A stretch of DNA of 13,653 bases, from NCBI GenBank assembly GCA_029747585.1, contig JAPEVF010001118.1, positions 1 through 13,653 on the forward strand, given 5' to 3'. The DNA is from Pleurotus djamor (taxonomy: Eukaryota > Basidiomycota > Agaricomycetes > Agaricales > Pleurotaceae). A program made the translations under genes and the position numbers. The notes below the pieces were generated by a model. That model had not been told where the DNA came from. It saw nothing but the letters and a program-made list of their open reading frames with translations, and did not search any database. Shown one piece after another: positions 1-8,762 of the stretch (positions are counted from its first letter, which is position 1; every line of letters starts with the position of its first letter).

Positions 1-3000
1 GTTGCCTCGAGGGGTATATCGGGGAGGGTCCCTAAGTCCTGCGAGGCCAAGTCAACAAGAGGTCGAACACACGAAACACCATGACATACCTCCAGCACGA
101 GCTGGTCCACTTCCTTGGTCAACTCGGAAGTTGAGGTGGACAGAGAATCCTCCGGGGGAGGTTCCACTACCGCTGCGATAGGCGGGAGCTCGGGGTCCTT
201 GTTCGAAGTGGAGACAGAGGTGGACATTGGGAGTAGAGTTGGAGCGAGAGGACATGTATCGAAGGGAGAGGGTTCGCTTTGATGAGGTTCGAGGGCAGAG
301 GGAACTCCTGTATTTATAGTTCTCGACCTCGAAGTCCGCCGTTTGCCATATCGAGCGAAAACTCTTGTCCCGTGTTTACGAATCGTCGTGTTTTCGCTAC
401 CATAATGAGAGTCTGTCAAAGTTTTGACTTTAGACTCTGTTTCGGTGTCAAAGCTCATATCGAGAGCGCTCACATGAATTTGGGGGTCGTCAGGAGGGGA
501 CCCTGAGCCCCTTGGCAAAGAATCAATGTTCTCGATGTCGAGAACTTCTAAGTAGTCCTGAAGAGCGTCCAGGTTAGCTACTTCGTGATAGGGTAACCAT
601 GTAATATCACCAGACTTCCAACTTACTTCAAAGATGGAGTCCTTGCCTATTCCTGAGTGAGACTTGATCTCCTGGACAGCCCATTCAGGCTCTGAGTCCT
701 CGAAGTCAAAGATTTGGGTATCGAGGCGTCCAGGGAATCGTCGATCGTCGTTAGGGATGTGGATCCGAAGCAAAGAGGCATGAAAATTGTCATGAACCCC
801 GCGACGTTTGAGTTGAGATGATAAGGCTAGCTGATATGTGTTATTGCCGAAGTCGGTCAGGATCTTGTAGGGTCCGATGAACTTCGGCAGGAATTTTCGA
901 GCGAGACCTTTGGGGAACTTAATGTTCTCGGTCGAGAGGTAGACCAGGTCGTCTTTAGCGAATGGTGCTTCGCGTCGGTGCTTGTTAGCGTCGCGGACGT
1001 GTTTAACTCGAGACGAGAGGACGGCGTCGTGGGCAGCCATAATAGCATGTTTGATTTTCTGTGCGAAGACCCTAACAGCAGGGAACTCGGTGGGCGTAGG
1101 GTTTGTCCAAATCATGGACCTCGGGAGCCGTCCGTAGTTCAGGAAAAACGGCGCGTAGCCGGTGCTGTCAGAACGCGACGAGTTAATTGCAAACTCGATC
1201 GCGGGGAGCTTGGCAACCCAATCCTTTTGGTCTGGGCTGATGCATTGCCGAATCATCTGGGTAATGGTTCGGTTAGCTCGTTCAGTCGAGCCGTCAGACT
1301 GCGGGTGGTACGCACTCGACATACGAAGCTTAGTCCCGATAAGCTCGTGGAGGTGTTGCCAGAAGCGGCTAGTGAACAGCACGTCGCGGTCACTAACGAT
1401 GGCTTGGGGGAGTCCGTGTAGCTTGTATATTTCAGAGAATATAAGTTCTGCGACGTGTTTAGCCGTGTAGTTTGAACGGCTGGGGATGAGTCGAACCATG
1501 GCGGTGAGGAGATCGATAACTACCGTGAGAGACGTGAACGACGCGTCTCGGTTCTTCGATTCGGGTAAGGGACCCACGAAATCGATGCCAATTGCTTCCC
1601 AAGGGCGGGTAGCAACGGCTAGGGGGTGGAGCAAGCCATATTGGCGTTGGTTGTTCGGTTTGGACCTTTTGCAAGTCATGCAAGTGTCGCAATAGACCTG
1701 AGTATCACTCACCATCTCCTTCCACCATACATGCTCTCTAAGATAAGCCAAAGTCTTTGCGTATCCAAGGTGAGCGAGGATCGAGTGGGCTTCAGAAATA
1801 ATGATTTCCCTAGCATTTCGTCCGTTAATTAGGACTTTGGGGATGCAAAGTAACGACTTGCCGTTTTGTTTGAGATACAGCAGCTCATTCCGGACTTCAA
1901 AGTTTCGGTATTCGCTAGGCTTGGCTACGATGTCACGAAACGTGGGGTCCTCAGAGTAACGAGACTTGAGCTCTTTCTGGTAGTCGATACCGTTGTTGAG
2001 AGCGGATGCAGCGTCGAGCAGAGAAGGAGGAAGAGAAACTGTGGGAGGTCCACTGTCCTCTTCGGGATCAGTAGTGCCAGGGTCGGTCTGATCGGTGTCG
2101 GTGTTAACGCGATCACTGACTGGCGCTTGGTCGGGCGCTCGCATCTTCTTTGCGGGTATCCGAATTATTATTTTCTCTTTGTCGTTGCTGCTATTGTCCG
2201 TTCCTCTAGTGGCTTTGGAGGTGGAAGAAGAGGCTTTCTCTGTACTCCCGCCCTCCTTTCGTTCGCCAGGGCCATGAAGAACGAAACGCTTACCACGCAT
2301 ACGCGCAGCAAACTCAGCGCTGCTCTCGACCCTGTCCTCAGCCACCTCGCTGGCTTTTACAGCCTTACGTCTCGGTTTTGAGGCCATCATAGCTTCGAGA
2401 CCAACTAGGACAGGGGAGATAGATGCAGAAACAAGTACGTGGTCATCACTTCTACCTTCCACTACATCAAAATAAGTATATTCCGATGCAGCGCGTACAA
2501 CATCTTTAGGCTCGTTGGAGTACATACGAGACAAGGCGTCACTCAGGACGTTCTCAGTCCCAGGGATATACACAGGTGTGTAATCAAACTCCGATATCTT
2601 CTCAAGCCACCTCGCTTGTCGTCCTGACAAGTTCTTCTGATTTAGAAGGTGTATTAATCCCTTATGATCAGTCAACCACGTAAACTTTGCACCTTGCAAG
2701 ATGTCGCGATTACGAAGCATCGACTCGACACCAGCAAGCATCTCAATCTCATGAACGGGATAGTTCTGCTGTGCCGAGTTGAGCTTAGCAGAATAAAACG
2801 CAGCAATTTTCGCTGTTTTCCAGTCATCGCCTTGCGCTACGACGCCGGATATTCCTGTACAACACCCATCCGTAATCAACCAAATAGGTGGGGCGTCCTT
2901 GGCATACGAAAGAGGTTTCCTGCGGTGGTCTCGCCAGGTCTGTAATTTCTCCTTGATTTGTTGAAACGCACGCTGATGAGAAAATTCCCACCGAAAGACA

Positions 3001-3681
3001 ACACTGTCCCCAGTTAGGTTTGACAGAATTCCCATCGGTATGCGTATACCTTCAACGTTGTCGGCCAGGTATCCCACCGCTCCCAGAAACCCTCGCAGCA
3101 AGTCTCTGTTCGTCGGCGTCTTCCAGTTGACGACCGAGTCGACTTTGTGCGGGTCCATTCGAATTCCATCGTGGTCGATGACATGACCCAAGATGTTCAA
3201 CTCGTTCACCAAGAATTTCAGTTTCTTTTGCGAAAGGTAAAGCTTTTCGCGTCGCAAAATATCAATCACAATCTTACAATGCTTAATATGTTCTTCTAGC
3301 GTCGCCGAAAAGATAATGATATCATCAAGGTAAACATACATGAAGACGCCTATGTATTCCGCAAACAGGTAGTTCATCAGAGCTTGGTACGTAGCCGGTC
3401 CGTTACAATCTCCTTGTTGCAGTACATTACTAACCGCCGTACCACTAGGTGTTGTCATAGCTGTTCGTTCGACATGTTCAAGAATTACGCGAATATGGTC
3501 GTAGGCTTCGCAACCGTCCATACTGGACCAGTACGCGAAGATGATCATTCGCCTAAGCATCATCTGGATATCAGGAAGGGGAGAGGCCATTTTGTAAGTA
3601 TTTTGATTCCTATCGCGTGTATCCACGACTGAACGAAGGATATCCGTACCTGGTTTGTAGATACACATCACGGGGACCGTA
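1..3681 (-). CDS. Pol part of the polyprotein: RT, RNase H, integrase, chromodomain (3' end missing)
   Basis: I checked this frame codon by codon and found no stop from 3680 to base 1 (1,226 codons). It copies element RNA to DNA and inserts it. RT: MDG near 3519 and the catalytic YLDD at 3332-3321. RNase H: ITDGCCTG near 2870 and TDHKGLIHLLN near 2665. A charged, S/T-rich spacer covers about 2540-1950. Integrase: HHCC zinc finger about 1785-1650 (CMTCKRSK), then D at 1583-1581, D at 1391-1389 and E at 1283-1281, giving D-x63-D-x35-E, followed by a GPY module (KFIGPYKIL near 870). Chromodomain-like segment about 700-550 (EWAVQEI ... FEVSWKSGDITWLPY). A tail of about 180 residues, rich in S/T/P with one basic patch (GKRRTSRSR), is still open at the window edge. 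It has no start of its own: it is the continuation of the Gag-protease frame, separated only by the N at 3682. Confidence 0.93.
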
Positions 3682-6600
3682 NTTTTTTGCGCTGGACACG
3701 ACCCATCGACCAGACTTCGTATACGCCCTCCAGCGCGCGTCCCACTGTTCTCGCAACGCGTCAGGGCATCGGGCTGGCCGCCAAGGGTATTTCTTGTCAA
3801 CATCTATAAGAGGGATTTCGTGGTTAATCGCGCGTAGCGGAGGCAAAGGTGTGTCTTCAGCTTTCTTACATATATCATCCGCGTAAGCACGTAAATGTTC
3901 TCGTGCACGTTCTAGGTTATCTTCCACGATTTGAGCCGACCTCGAGGCGATTTTCGATACCTCAGGTCCTTTTAAGGGCTTGCTCTCGTTCGAGCCGATC
4001 ACGACACGCGCCGGGTTCACTCCGAGAGTGACTTCATGTTGGTATAAGAAAGGTGTGCCCAGTATTATATCGTAATTGGCTATATTAGTGACATCAAAGT
4101 ATCTTTCCTCTTTTATAGATTGATACTCCATATCTACCCTACAGCCGCGTGTAATTTTGGATCGGGAGCCTTGGACCGCCATCTGGAGTACCAGCGGGGT
4201 TGATAACTCAGCCGTTTTGAGCCCTAATTGGTCTACGATGGACGTTGAGATAAAATCTCCAAGAGAACCGGAATCAATCAAAGCACGTACAGGGTGACCG
4301 TTGATCTTGACGTTGACAACTATAGGTTTTGGGACTGCGCGAGAAGCGTCTTTAGCCGCGGAAGAGTTTCTTTGAAGGGTCGGGTACGTTCCTCGTTGTA
4401 CCTGTTGTCCATTGACCTCTATAACTTCAACTTCTCTTCCCAGATCCCTAAAGGTGCATTGCGCAAACTGCGACGAGGTAATCGAGGCAGCGAAATGCAG
4501 GAGTAAATCAGGGTAAGCCGCTAACCCTTCGCAGATTTCTTCCACTTCGTCGATCGCCTCTTGTTCGGCTTCTTCGGTCTGGACGTAGAGTTTCCAGAAC
4601 GCTTTTTGGATCGTTCGGTTATACCATGCGATTGGACGGAAGTGGAAACGACGAACCCACTCGCGTGGAAGTTTGCAAGTGAAACGACGGTACAAGTCGT
4701 CCACAACCAGCATACCAGGCTCGGTCGCGCTAGCCGTGACCAAGAACCTGTCCTCGGGTTCTTCCCACTCACGAGAGAAGTCATCACCGAGGTAAGGACC
4801 TCCGTCCGATAATTGGAGGCGAAGAGCTTCCGCTTCTAAGTCCTTGGGCTGATAAGCTTTGTAGGTATTAGCCCAGGCCTCCTCGCGTCCGTGCTCTCGA
4901 CAGAGCTCAAGGGCATACAAGTAAGGTAAGTTGAACTCCTCACCCTTGACCACTTCTATCGGGATGCGGAACTCACGATCATCTTGCTTCCTGTCGATCA
5001 ACAGATACGAATCACCTTCGTCCCAGAATAGGAACCGGGTATTCGCTGCAGCGCGACCCATGTAGTACTTCTCGTCGCCAGGGAACTCCCTGGCGTCACC
5101 GATCCAATTCATTAAATTTTCGAGCGCCGTTCGACGGAAATCAAGCATACGAATCGGACGCGACCAGTTCTCCGGTACCTCCTGCTGTTCAATGAGCTCA
5201 CGAATAGTCAACCCTGAAGTAGCATTCGAAGTTGAGTTAGACTCAGTTCCCTTCGCAGGTTCTGGATCACGCTCTTCGGAGCTGTCGCTAACTGACAACA
5301 AATCAGGAAGGTCGGCATAATCGTCCTCAAGGTCTTCCAGCACCTCCTCGTCACTTATCGAGGGCTCGGGATATTCAAAAACCGATTCGAGTTCATCCCC
5401 GAACGCCATCGAAGCGCAGAATGCCAAATCTTGCAGGGGCTCGCGTAGCTCAGCGAGTTCTTCGTGACGTTCGAAGTCAATACCCAAACTATGAGAGGGA
5501 AGACCAGGCGGACGACTTCCGGAACCCTTTACGCGATTTGCATCTGGGCAATCTCGCGCTTCATGTCCTTGTGCCTTGCATTTGAAACAAAGGCCATTCT
5601 TTCGAGCTTCTTCCAATTCTTTCGGGGTTAACTGACGATAGTTGGAGGTGGATGGTTTATTCCCTCCCCTATCGTTTCGATTGAAGGAGGGTTTCGCGTT
5701 ACTCGAGCTACTAGAGCTCGCGCGATTATTGTTGTTCGAGGAGTAAGTGGTCTTCTCGAATGGTTTCTTGAATTGAGACGACCCCTGACCTCCTGATCCT
5801 CCTTTATCGTGTCCCTTAGAACTCGACTTGAACAAGTTTGAGCGGTTTTGGTTCTGGTGAGTACGATCACTATTATTATGAGATCTCTGATTGTTCGTAC
5901 TACTGCCAGGAGTACTCGAGGGCTTATCTGGTCGGCGTCGGCTGTATTTACCAGCCTTCGCGTTCTCGATAAGCTCGATCTTTTCTGCCGTCTGGACAAC
6001 TTCATCCCAAGTGCTCGAATTGGGACTCAAATTATTTTGATACAGTTCTCCATTAATGTAAGGCTTGAAACCTCGCCACAAACGAGCGACTTGCTCGATA
6101 TCACTAACCGTTCCCAAGGTTTCGAACTTTTGTTTCAGACCGGTCGAATATTCCCTTACGGTCTTTTCTCCTTGGTACGAGCGGTCGATCTCAACACGCG
6201 TCGCTTCCATTAGGTCAGTAGGGAAATGGGCATCGATGAGTAGCTTGAAAAACTCAAGAATATACATTTCACTAGCGCGGTCAGCGATTTCTCGCACATA
6301 CCAATTGAACGCCTTGCCTTTCAGAAGACTTCCAATGCGACGAATGCGAGCCGTGGTCTTTACACGGCCTTCCTCAAGATATGCGACACATTCCGAGATA
6401 AAGCGGTACACGATTGTGACGTCGTCGCTCCCGCTATACTCGGTTGGCGTTAACGGTTTCAGGATAGACTTTTTAGGTCCTTCGTCGTCACGGTAATCCC
6501 ACGGAGGCAGGATCCGAGGAATACTTTCCAGTAGTTTTCCGAGAGCACTATCCGCAGGTATTTGTGCACTGGGTCTCATGCGCTCGACTGAACTAGGTGT

Positions 6601-7380
6601 TTTAGATTTGCTAGCCTCAGTTGTAGCCTTGAGTTCAGCTCTCAAGGTCTCATTATCCTTTTCGAGGTTATCAAGTTTACTCAAAATTCGACTCAAGATA
6701 TCATTTGAGGGGGGCTCAGGAGCACGAGGGGCTTCAGGAGCTCTAGGTTTAGGTGCGTTTGGCGCTGAGGTAAGCACAGCCTCTTTCCTTTTTCGTTTCT
6801 CCTCAAGCCATAACTTTTTACATTCAGCTAGGATTCTCGCTTGCACGCGAGGATCAGCTTCTTCCCACTCCGAGTCGAAGCCTTCATCATCGGCATCGGC
6901 GTTCTCGTCAAATTGGGGATAACCGGCATGTTCACGAGGGTCCACACCCTTTCCCTTATCAACCCTGTTCGAGGGTCCTTCACCTCGAGACGTTTCGGTC
7001 GACGCTCGGGTGCCAGGGTTCAAGTTTTCTTGCCTTCGGGTCAGCAACTCTTGCTGCTCAGGACTTAAGTTTTGGTGAGCAAGATCAATTGCATTCAATT
7101 GTTCATTACTTAAAGTATCTACAGTAGTTTCGCGGGGATCAGGCGCGTGTACACTACCATCAAGCTCGTTAGGCTCGGCATCATTACCCTCATCGGGTAA
7201 ATCGTCATCAGGTCCATCGAAGGCACCTGGAATTTCGCTAGCGCGATGGTCGTCTGGTTCCTCAGACGCCATAGGAGGCACAGGGGTGTGGGTGTTGGTG
7301 TTGACAGAGGAGAGTGGGGAGGAGGGTTGTCGAGCAAGGGGTTTGTTGCGGAGCGAGTATCGTTGCTTAGACGAAGACAT
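3610..7380 (-). CDS. Gag-protease and N-terminal RT part of the retrotransposon polyprotein
   Basis: This reading frame of 1,256 codons encodes the particle proteins and protease. The ATG at 7380 is supported by an in-frame TAA at 7398-7396. Seen in order: acidic N-terminus; coiled coil (about residues 225-258); capsid-like retrotransposon Gag domain (about 285-470); a basic, N/S/G-rich stretch (about 475-590) suited to RNA binding; a zinc knuckle C598-x2-C601-x4-H606-x4-C611; a roughly 400-residue acidic segment I cannot assign; and retropepsin with the ALIDSG motif (catalytic Asp1036) and the later IILGTPFL motif near 1105. The last residues before 1233 already begin the RT domain (SGRWVVSSAK). 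The 23 residues after the N-containing codon 1233 are out of frame and end at a spurious TAG (3612-3610). The authentic protein continues in the frame described for 1-3681. Confidence 0.93.
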   Translation of the reverse strand: MSSSKQRYSLRNKPLARQPSSPLSSVNTNTHTPVPPMASEEPDDHRASEIPGAFDGPDDDLPDEGNDAEPNELDGSVHAPDPRETTVDTLSNEQLNAIDLAHQNLSPEQQELLTRRQENLNPGTRASTETSRGEGPSNRVDKGKGVDPREHAGYPQFDENADADDEGFDSEWEEADPRVQARILAECKKLWLEEKRKRKEAVLTSAPNAPKPRAPEAPRAPEPPSNDILSRILSKLDNLEKDNETLRAELKATTEASKSKTPSSVERMRPSAQIPADSALGKLLESIPRILPPWDYRDDEGPKKSILKPLTPTEYSGSDDVTIVYRFISECVAYLEEGRVKTTARIRRIGSLLKGKAFNWYVREIADRASEMYILEFFKLLIDAHFPTDLMEATRVEIDRSYQGEKTVREYSTGLKQKFETLGTVSDIEQVARLWRGFKPYINGELYQNNLSPNSSTWDEVVQTAEKIELIENAKAGKYSRRRPDKPSSTPGSSTNNQRSHNNSDRTHQNQNRSNLFKSSSKGHDKGGSGGQGSSQFKKPFEKTTYSSNNNNRASSSSSSNAKPSFNRNDRGGNKPSTSNYRQLTPKELEEARKNGLCFKCKAQGHEARDCPDANRVKGSGSRPPGLPSHSLGIDFERHEELAELREPLQDLAFCASMAFGDELESVFEYPEPSISDEEVLEDLEDDYADLPDLLSVSDSSEERDPEPAKGTESNSTSNATSGLTIRELIEQQEVPENWSRPIRMLDFRRTALENLMNWIGDAREFPGDEKYYMGRAAANTRFLFWDEGDSYLLIDRKQDDREFRIPIEVVKGEEFNLPYLYALELCREHGREEAWANTYKAYQPKDLEAEALRLQLSDGGPYLGDDFSREWEEPEDRFLVTASATEPGMLVVDDLYRRFTCKLPREWVRRFHFRPIAWYNRTIQKAFWKLYVQTEEAEQEAIDEVEEICEGLAAYPDLLLHFAASITSSQFAQCTFRDLGREVEVIEVNGQQVQRGTYPTLQRNSSAAKDASRAVPKPIVVNVKINGHPVRALIDSGSLGDFISTSIVDQLGLKTAELSTPLVLQMAVQGSRSKITRGCRVDMEYQSIKEERYFDVTNIANYDIILGTPFLYQHEVTLGVNPARVVIGSNESKPLKGPEVSKIASRSAQIVEDNLERAREHLRAYADDICKKAEDTPLPPLRAINHEIPLIDVDKKYPWRPARCPDALREQWDARWRAYTKSGRWVVSSAKXYGPRDVYLQTRYGYPSFSRGYTR
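3682..3682. other. Single ambiguous base causing an apparent frameshift in RT
   Basis: One N lies between an A and a run of six T (six A on the coding strand). Counting it as a base shifts the frame and ends the upstream frame 23 codons later. Leaving it out joins SSAK to NTVPVMCI, which fits the RT N-terminus of this family and opens a frame to the window edge. Most simply it is a homopolymer-length uncertainty in sequencing or assembly, not a biological frameshift. A programmed shift cannot be excluded from one sequence but is less likely, because this element would otherwise encode Gag and Pol in one frame. Confidence 0.85.
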
Positions 7381-7515
7381 GCTGCGAACTAGTGGTTAGG
7401 ATTTTTTGTCGAAGGGAAGGGATAGATGGTTTGGGTTGTCGAGGAGACGGAAAGGGACAGGGAAATGGGGAAATGGTTGGGGATAGTTCGAAGATGGGGA
7501 GGGGGTGCAACGGAT

Positions 7516-7536
7516 CCTCAGAGGGCCAGACTGAGG
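7516..7536. other. Inverted repeat CCTCAG/CTGAGG next to the candidate primer-binding site
   Basis: A 6-base stem (7516-7521 with 7531-7536) encloses a 9-base loop containing the CCA (TGG on the coding strand) that could start the primer-binding site. A hairpin at this point would be relevant to priming of minus-strand DNA synthesis, but the stem is short and could be chance. Confidence 0.35.
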
Positions 7537-7654
7537 GTACCACGCTTTTGGGGATAAAGTAGATTAGTAAAAGAGAATCAGAATAGAAGACGTACGGTTT
7601 GGGGACTTGTCAAAAATATGTCGCGTTAGCTGACTAATCAAGCGCGCGACACGA

Positions 7655-7678
7655 GATGAGAGATTAGATGAGAGATAA
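7655..7678. repeat. Two-copy 12-base tandem repeat (GATGAGAGATWA)
   Basis: GATGAGAGATTA is followed directly by GATGAGAGATAA, differing at one base. It lies in the leader/LTR region of the element. A binding-site pair or simple replication slippage are both possible. Confidence 0.7.
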
Positions 7679-7777
7679 GAAACTTAGAGTCAGTTCGTCA
7701 ATGACAGTTGTAAACCGTAATTTCTGAGGACTCCGCCTCGACTAGGACTATACAGGCTGTCTTAAATACCTACGGGG

Positions 7778-7804
7778 ACGAGTAGAGACGAGTAGGTACG
7801 AGTA
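7778..7804. repeat. Three ACGAGTA motifs at exact 10-base spacing
   Basis: ACGAGTA occurs at 7778, 7788 and 7798, so the three copies sit on the same helical face. It lies on the Gag-proximal side of the TATA-like site, inside the probable LTR. It may be a protein-binding array or a slippage product. Confidence 0.7.
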
Positions 7805-7882
7805 AAGAAGGGAGGGCATATGTAAATGGGGCCATAAGGAGGGACTGGGTCGAGAGGAGTCGAGACAAAGGGGCATAGGGGG

Positions 7883-7897
7883 CATATACTTATATGG
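7883..7897 (-). promoter_or_regulatory. TATA-like element, candidate LTR promoter
   Basis: The minus strand reads CCATATAAGTATATG here, about 500 bases upstream of the Gag ATG. A transcript start some 30 bases further (near 7855) would fall in pyrimidine-rich sequence. A second weaker AT-rich site (TATTTAAG) is near 7761-7768. This is assigned by resemblance and position only. Confidence 0.3.
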
Positions 7898-8168
7898 ACT
7901 ATGGGCATGGGGGAAAGTAAGTAAAAGGAAGGTAGCTACTACTATGATTGTGGTGAACATATGTAGGAATTATCATAAGGTGAATACGGGGAAGTAAGAG
8001 CCGGGGCCAGAGTAAGAGGGTCGAGGAAACACAGTGGAGGAGAAGACCTCCTTTTGGGTGGATTAAGTAATGGGCGCTGGGCGAGCGCTAAGGTATGTTC
8101 GCCACAACGAAGAACCAGCGAAGAATTGCGAACCGGGAGAGCAGCAGTTGAGTAAGGAGAAATTCTTC

Positions 8169-8184
8169 AATACGGAAGCGTATT
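8169..8184. other. Perfect short hairpin AATACG-GAAG-CGTATT followed by a T run
   Basis: A 6-base stem with a 4-base loop is followed on the plus strand by TTTT. It looks like a bacterial intrinsic terminator, but in fungal nuclear DNA such a structure has no assigned role. It lies near where the outer edge of the LTR might be. Confidence 0.4.
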
Positions 8185-8207
8185 TTTTGAACCTCTTTTG
8201 AACGCGA

Positions 8208-8384
8208 ATGCTAGACGAGTATTCGGAACGAAGGAGGCATCTTTTTCATGCCAAGGTTGGACGCAGCCAAGAACGAATAACTCAGACATGGAGTCCTGAG
8301 GCGATATGTACGCGGGAAGCCGTCAAGATGGAGAAGGACGTCGACCGTTTGCTGGAGTTCAAATGGAACGTAGGTCCATGGTAG
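8208..8384 (+). CDS. Small open frame of 58 residues, hypothetical, possibly a first exon
   Basis: An ATG at 8208, preceded by an in-frame TGA three codons upstream, opens 58 codons ending in TAG at 8382. The product is charged and mostly hydrophilic (it contains KMEKDVDRLLEFKW), which looks protein-like. I do not recognise it. At its 3' end CCATG is followed by GTAGGT, a possible splice donor that would remove the stop. A longer frame on the opposite strand (8555-8211, 114 codons) covers the same bases, so which strand is coding, if either, cannot be told from sequence alone. Confidence 0.2.
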   Translation: MLDEYSERRRHLFHAKVGRSQERITQTWSPEAICTREAVKMEKDVDRLLEFKWNVGPW

Positions 8385-8762
8385 GTCCCGAAAATGAAAA
8401 AGGCCACGGACAGGTCTCAAATCAAAGAAAGTCGTCAAGCGCACCTTCATGGAAAGCCCGAGCGAACGGGCAGAAAACCGCTCAAGAGCTCTTGAAGGGA
8501 CCACCACCTTATTTGGCTTCCAGAAGTTGGTGTACAAAGCATAACACACAGCCACCCTTGTCTTGTCTGCCAGCGACCCACCACCGTAAAATTGCTCAGT
8601 CTTCCCCTACCAGTCCCTCCAGCAGAGTGGCAGCATATTGCACATAACCTCTGTATGCGTAAGATGATGGGGCTGGCCGCAGCGTACGGAATCAAACGCT
8701 CAAAATACATCTTGCTCCCTTTGGCTCTCCAGAGCTCCAGCAGCGAAGACGGAGGAGAGTAA
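8385..8762. other. Unassigned region with competing open frames on both strands
   Basis: The plus strand has an open frame from 8306 to 8647 and a second one ending in TAA near 8541 (FGFQKLVYKA). The minus strand is open from 8827 to 8447. None carries a motif I recognise, and overlaps on both strands suggest that at most one is real. It may be the edge of a decayed gene or U3 sequence of a long LTR. Confidence 0.35.

Larger units (their letters stand above)
1..8050 (-). mobile_element. Ty3/Gypsy LTR retrotransposon (chromovirus type), 3' end outside window
   Basis: The minus strand reads, in order, Gag with a CCHC knuckle, an aspartic protease, reverse transcriptase, RNase H, integrase and chromodomain. 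Integrase after RNase H is the Ty3/Gypsy order, and the chromodomain places it with chromoviruses. Apart from one N at 3682 there is no stop or frameshift across about 7.4 kb, and the catalytic motifs of protease, RT and integrase are present, so the copy looks young. The 3' LTR and polypurine tract lie left of base 1 and are not seen. The right border given here is a guess: the 5' LTR starts somewhere right of 7380, but without the second LTR its ends and the target-site duplication cannot be fixed. The element class is certain; the border is weak. Confidence 0.95.
7381..8207 (-). promoter_or_regulatory. 5' untranslated leader and (part of) 5' LTR of the retrotransposon, borders unresolved
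   Basis: No convincing gene lies here. The element must have its leader, primer-binding site and LTR promoter upstream of the Gag ATG, which is to the right. On the element's coding strand much of this stretch is pyrimidine-rich (for example 7421-7510 and 7790-8030), as is common around fungal transcription starts. It holds short tandem repeats at 7655-7678 and 7778-7804, a TATA-like site at 7883-7897 and a TGG trinucleotide at 7528-7526 that could begin a primer-binding site. I could not match the bases after that TGG to a tRNA 3' end, and self-priming is also possible. Confidence 0.55.

Noticed and set aside
1866..2381. Plus-strand open frame of 171 codons opposite the retrotransposon
   Set aside because: It lies wholly antisense to the Pol frame, in the spacer between RNase H and integrase, has no motif, and is a by-product of Pol codon composition. 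The same holds for the other plus-strand frames between 279 and 7068.
3610..3681. The last 23 residues of the Gag-protease frame as a real C-terminus
   Set aside because: They lie after the N, show no similarity to RT, and the correct RT sequence is present in the neighbouring frame over the same bases.
6705..6785. Alternating P/A-rich stretch in Gag as a separate repeat element
   Set aside because: It encodes a proline/alanine/arginine-rich linker within Gag and does not extend beyond the frame.
8169..8190. Hairpin plus T run as an intrinsic terminator
   Set aside because: Intrinsic termination of this kind is bacterial; spliced genes and a chromovirus show the sequence is fungal nuclear DNA. 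It is kept only as a structural note.
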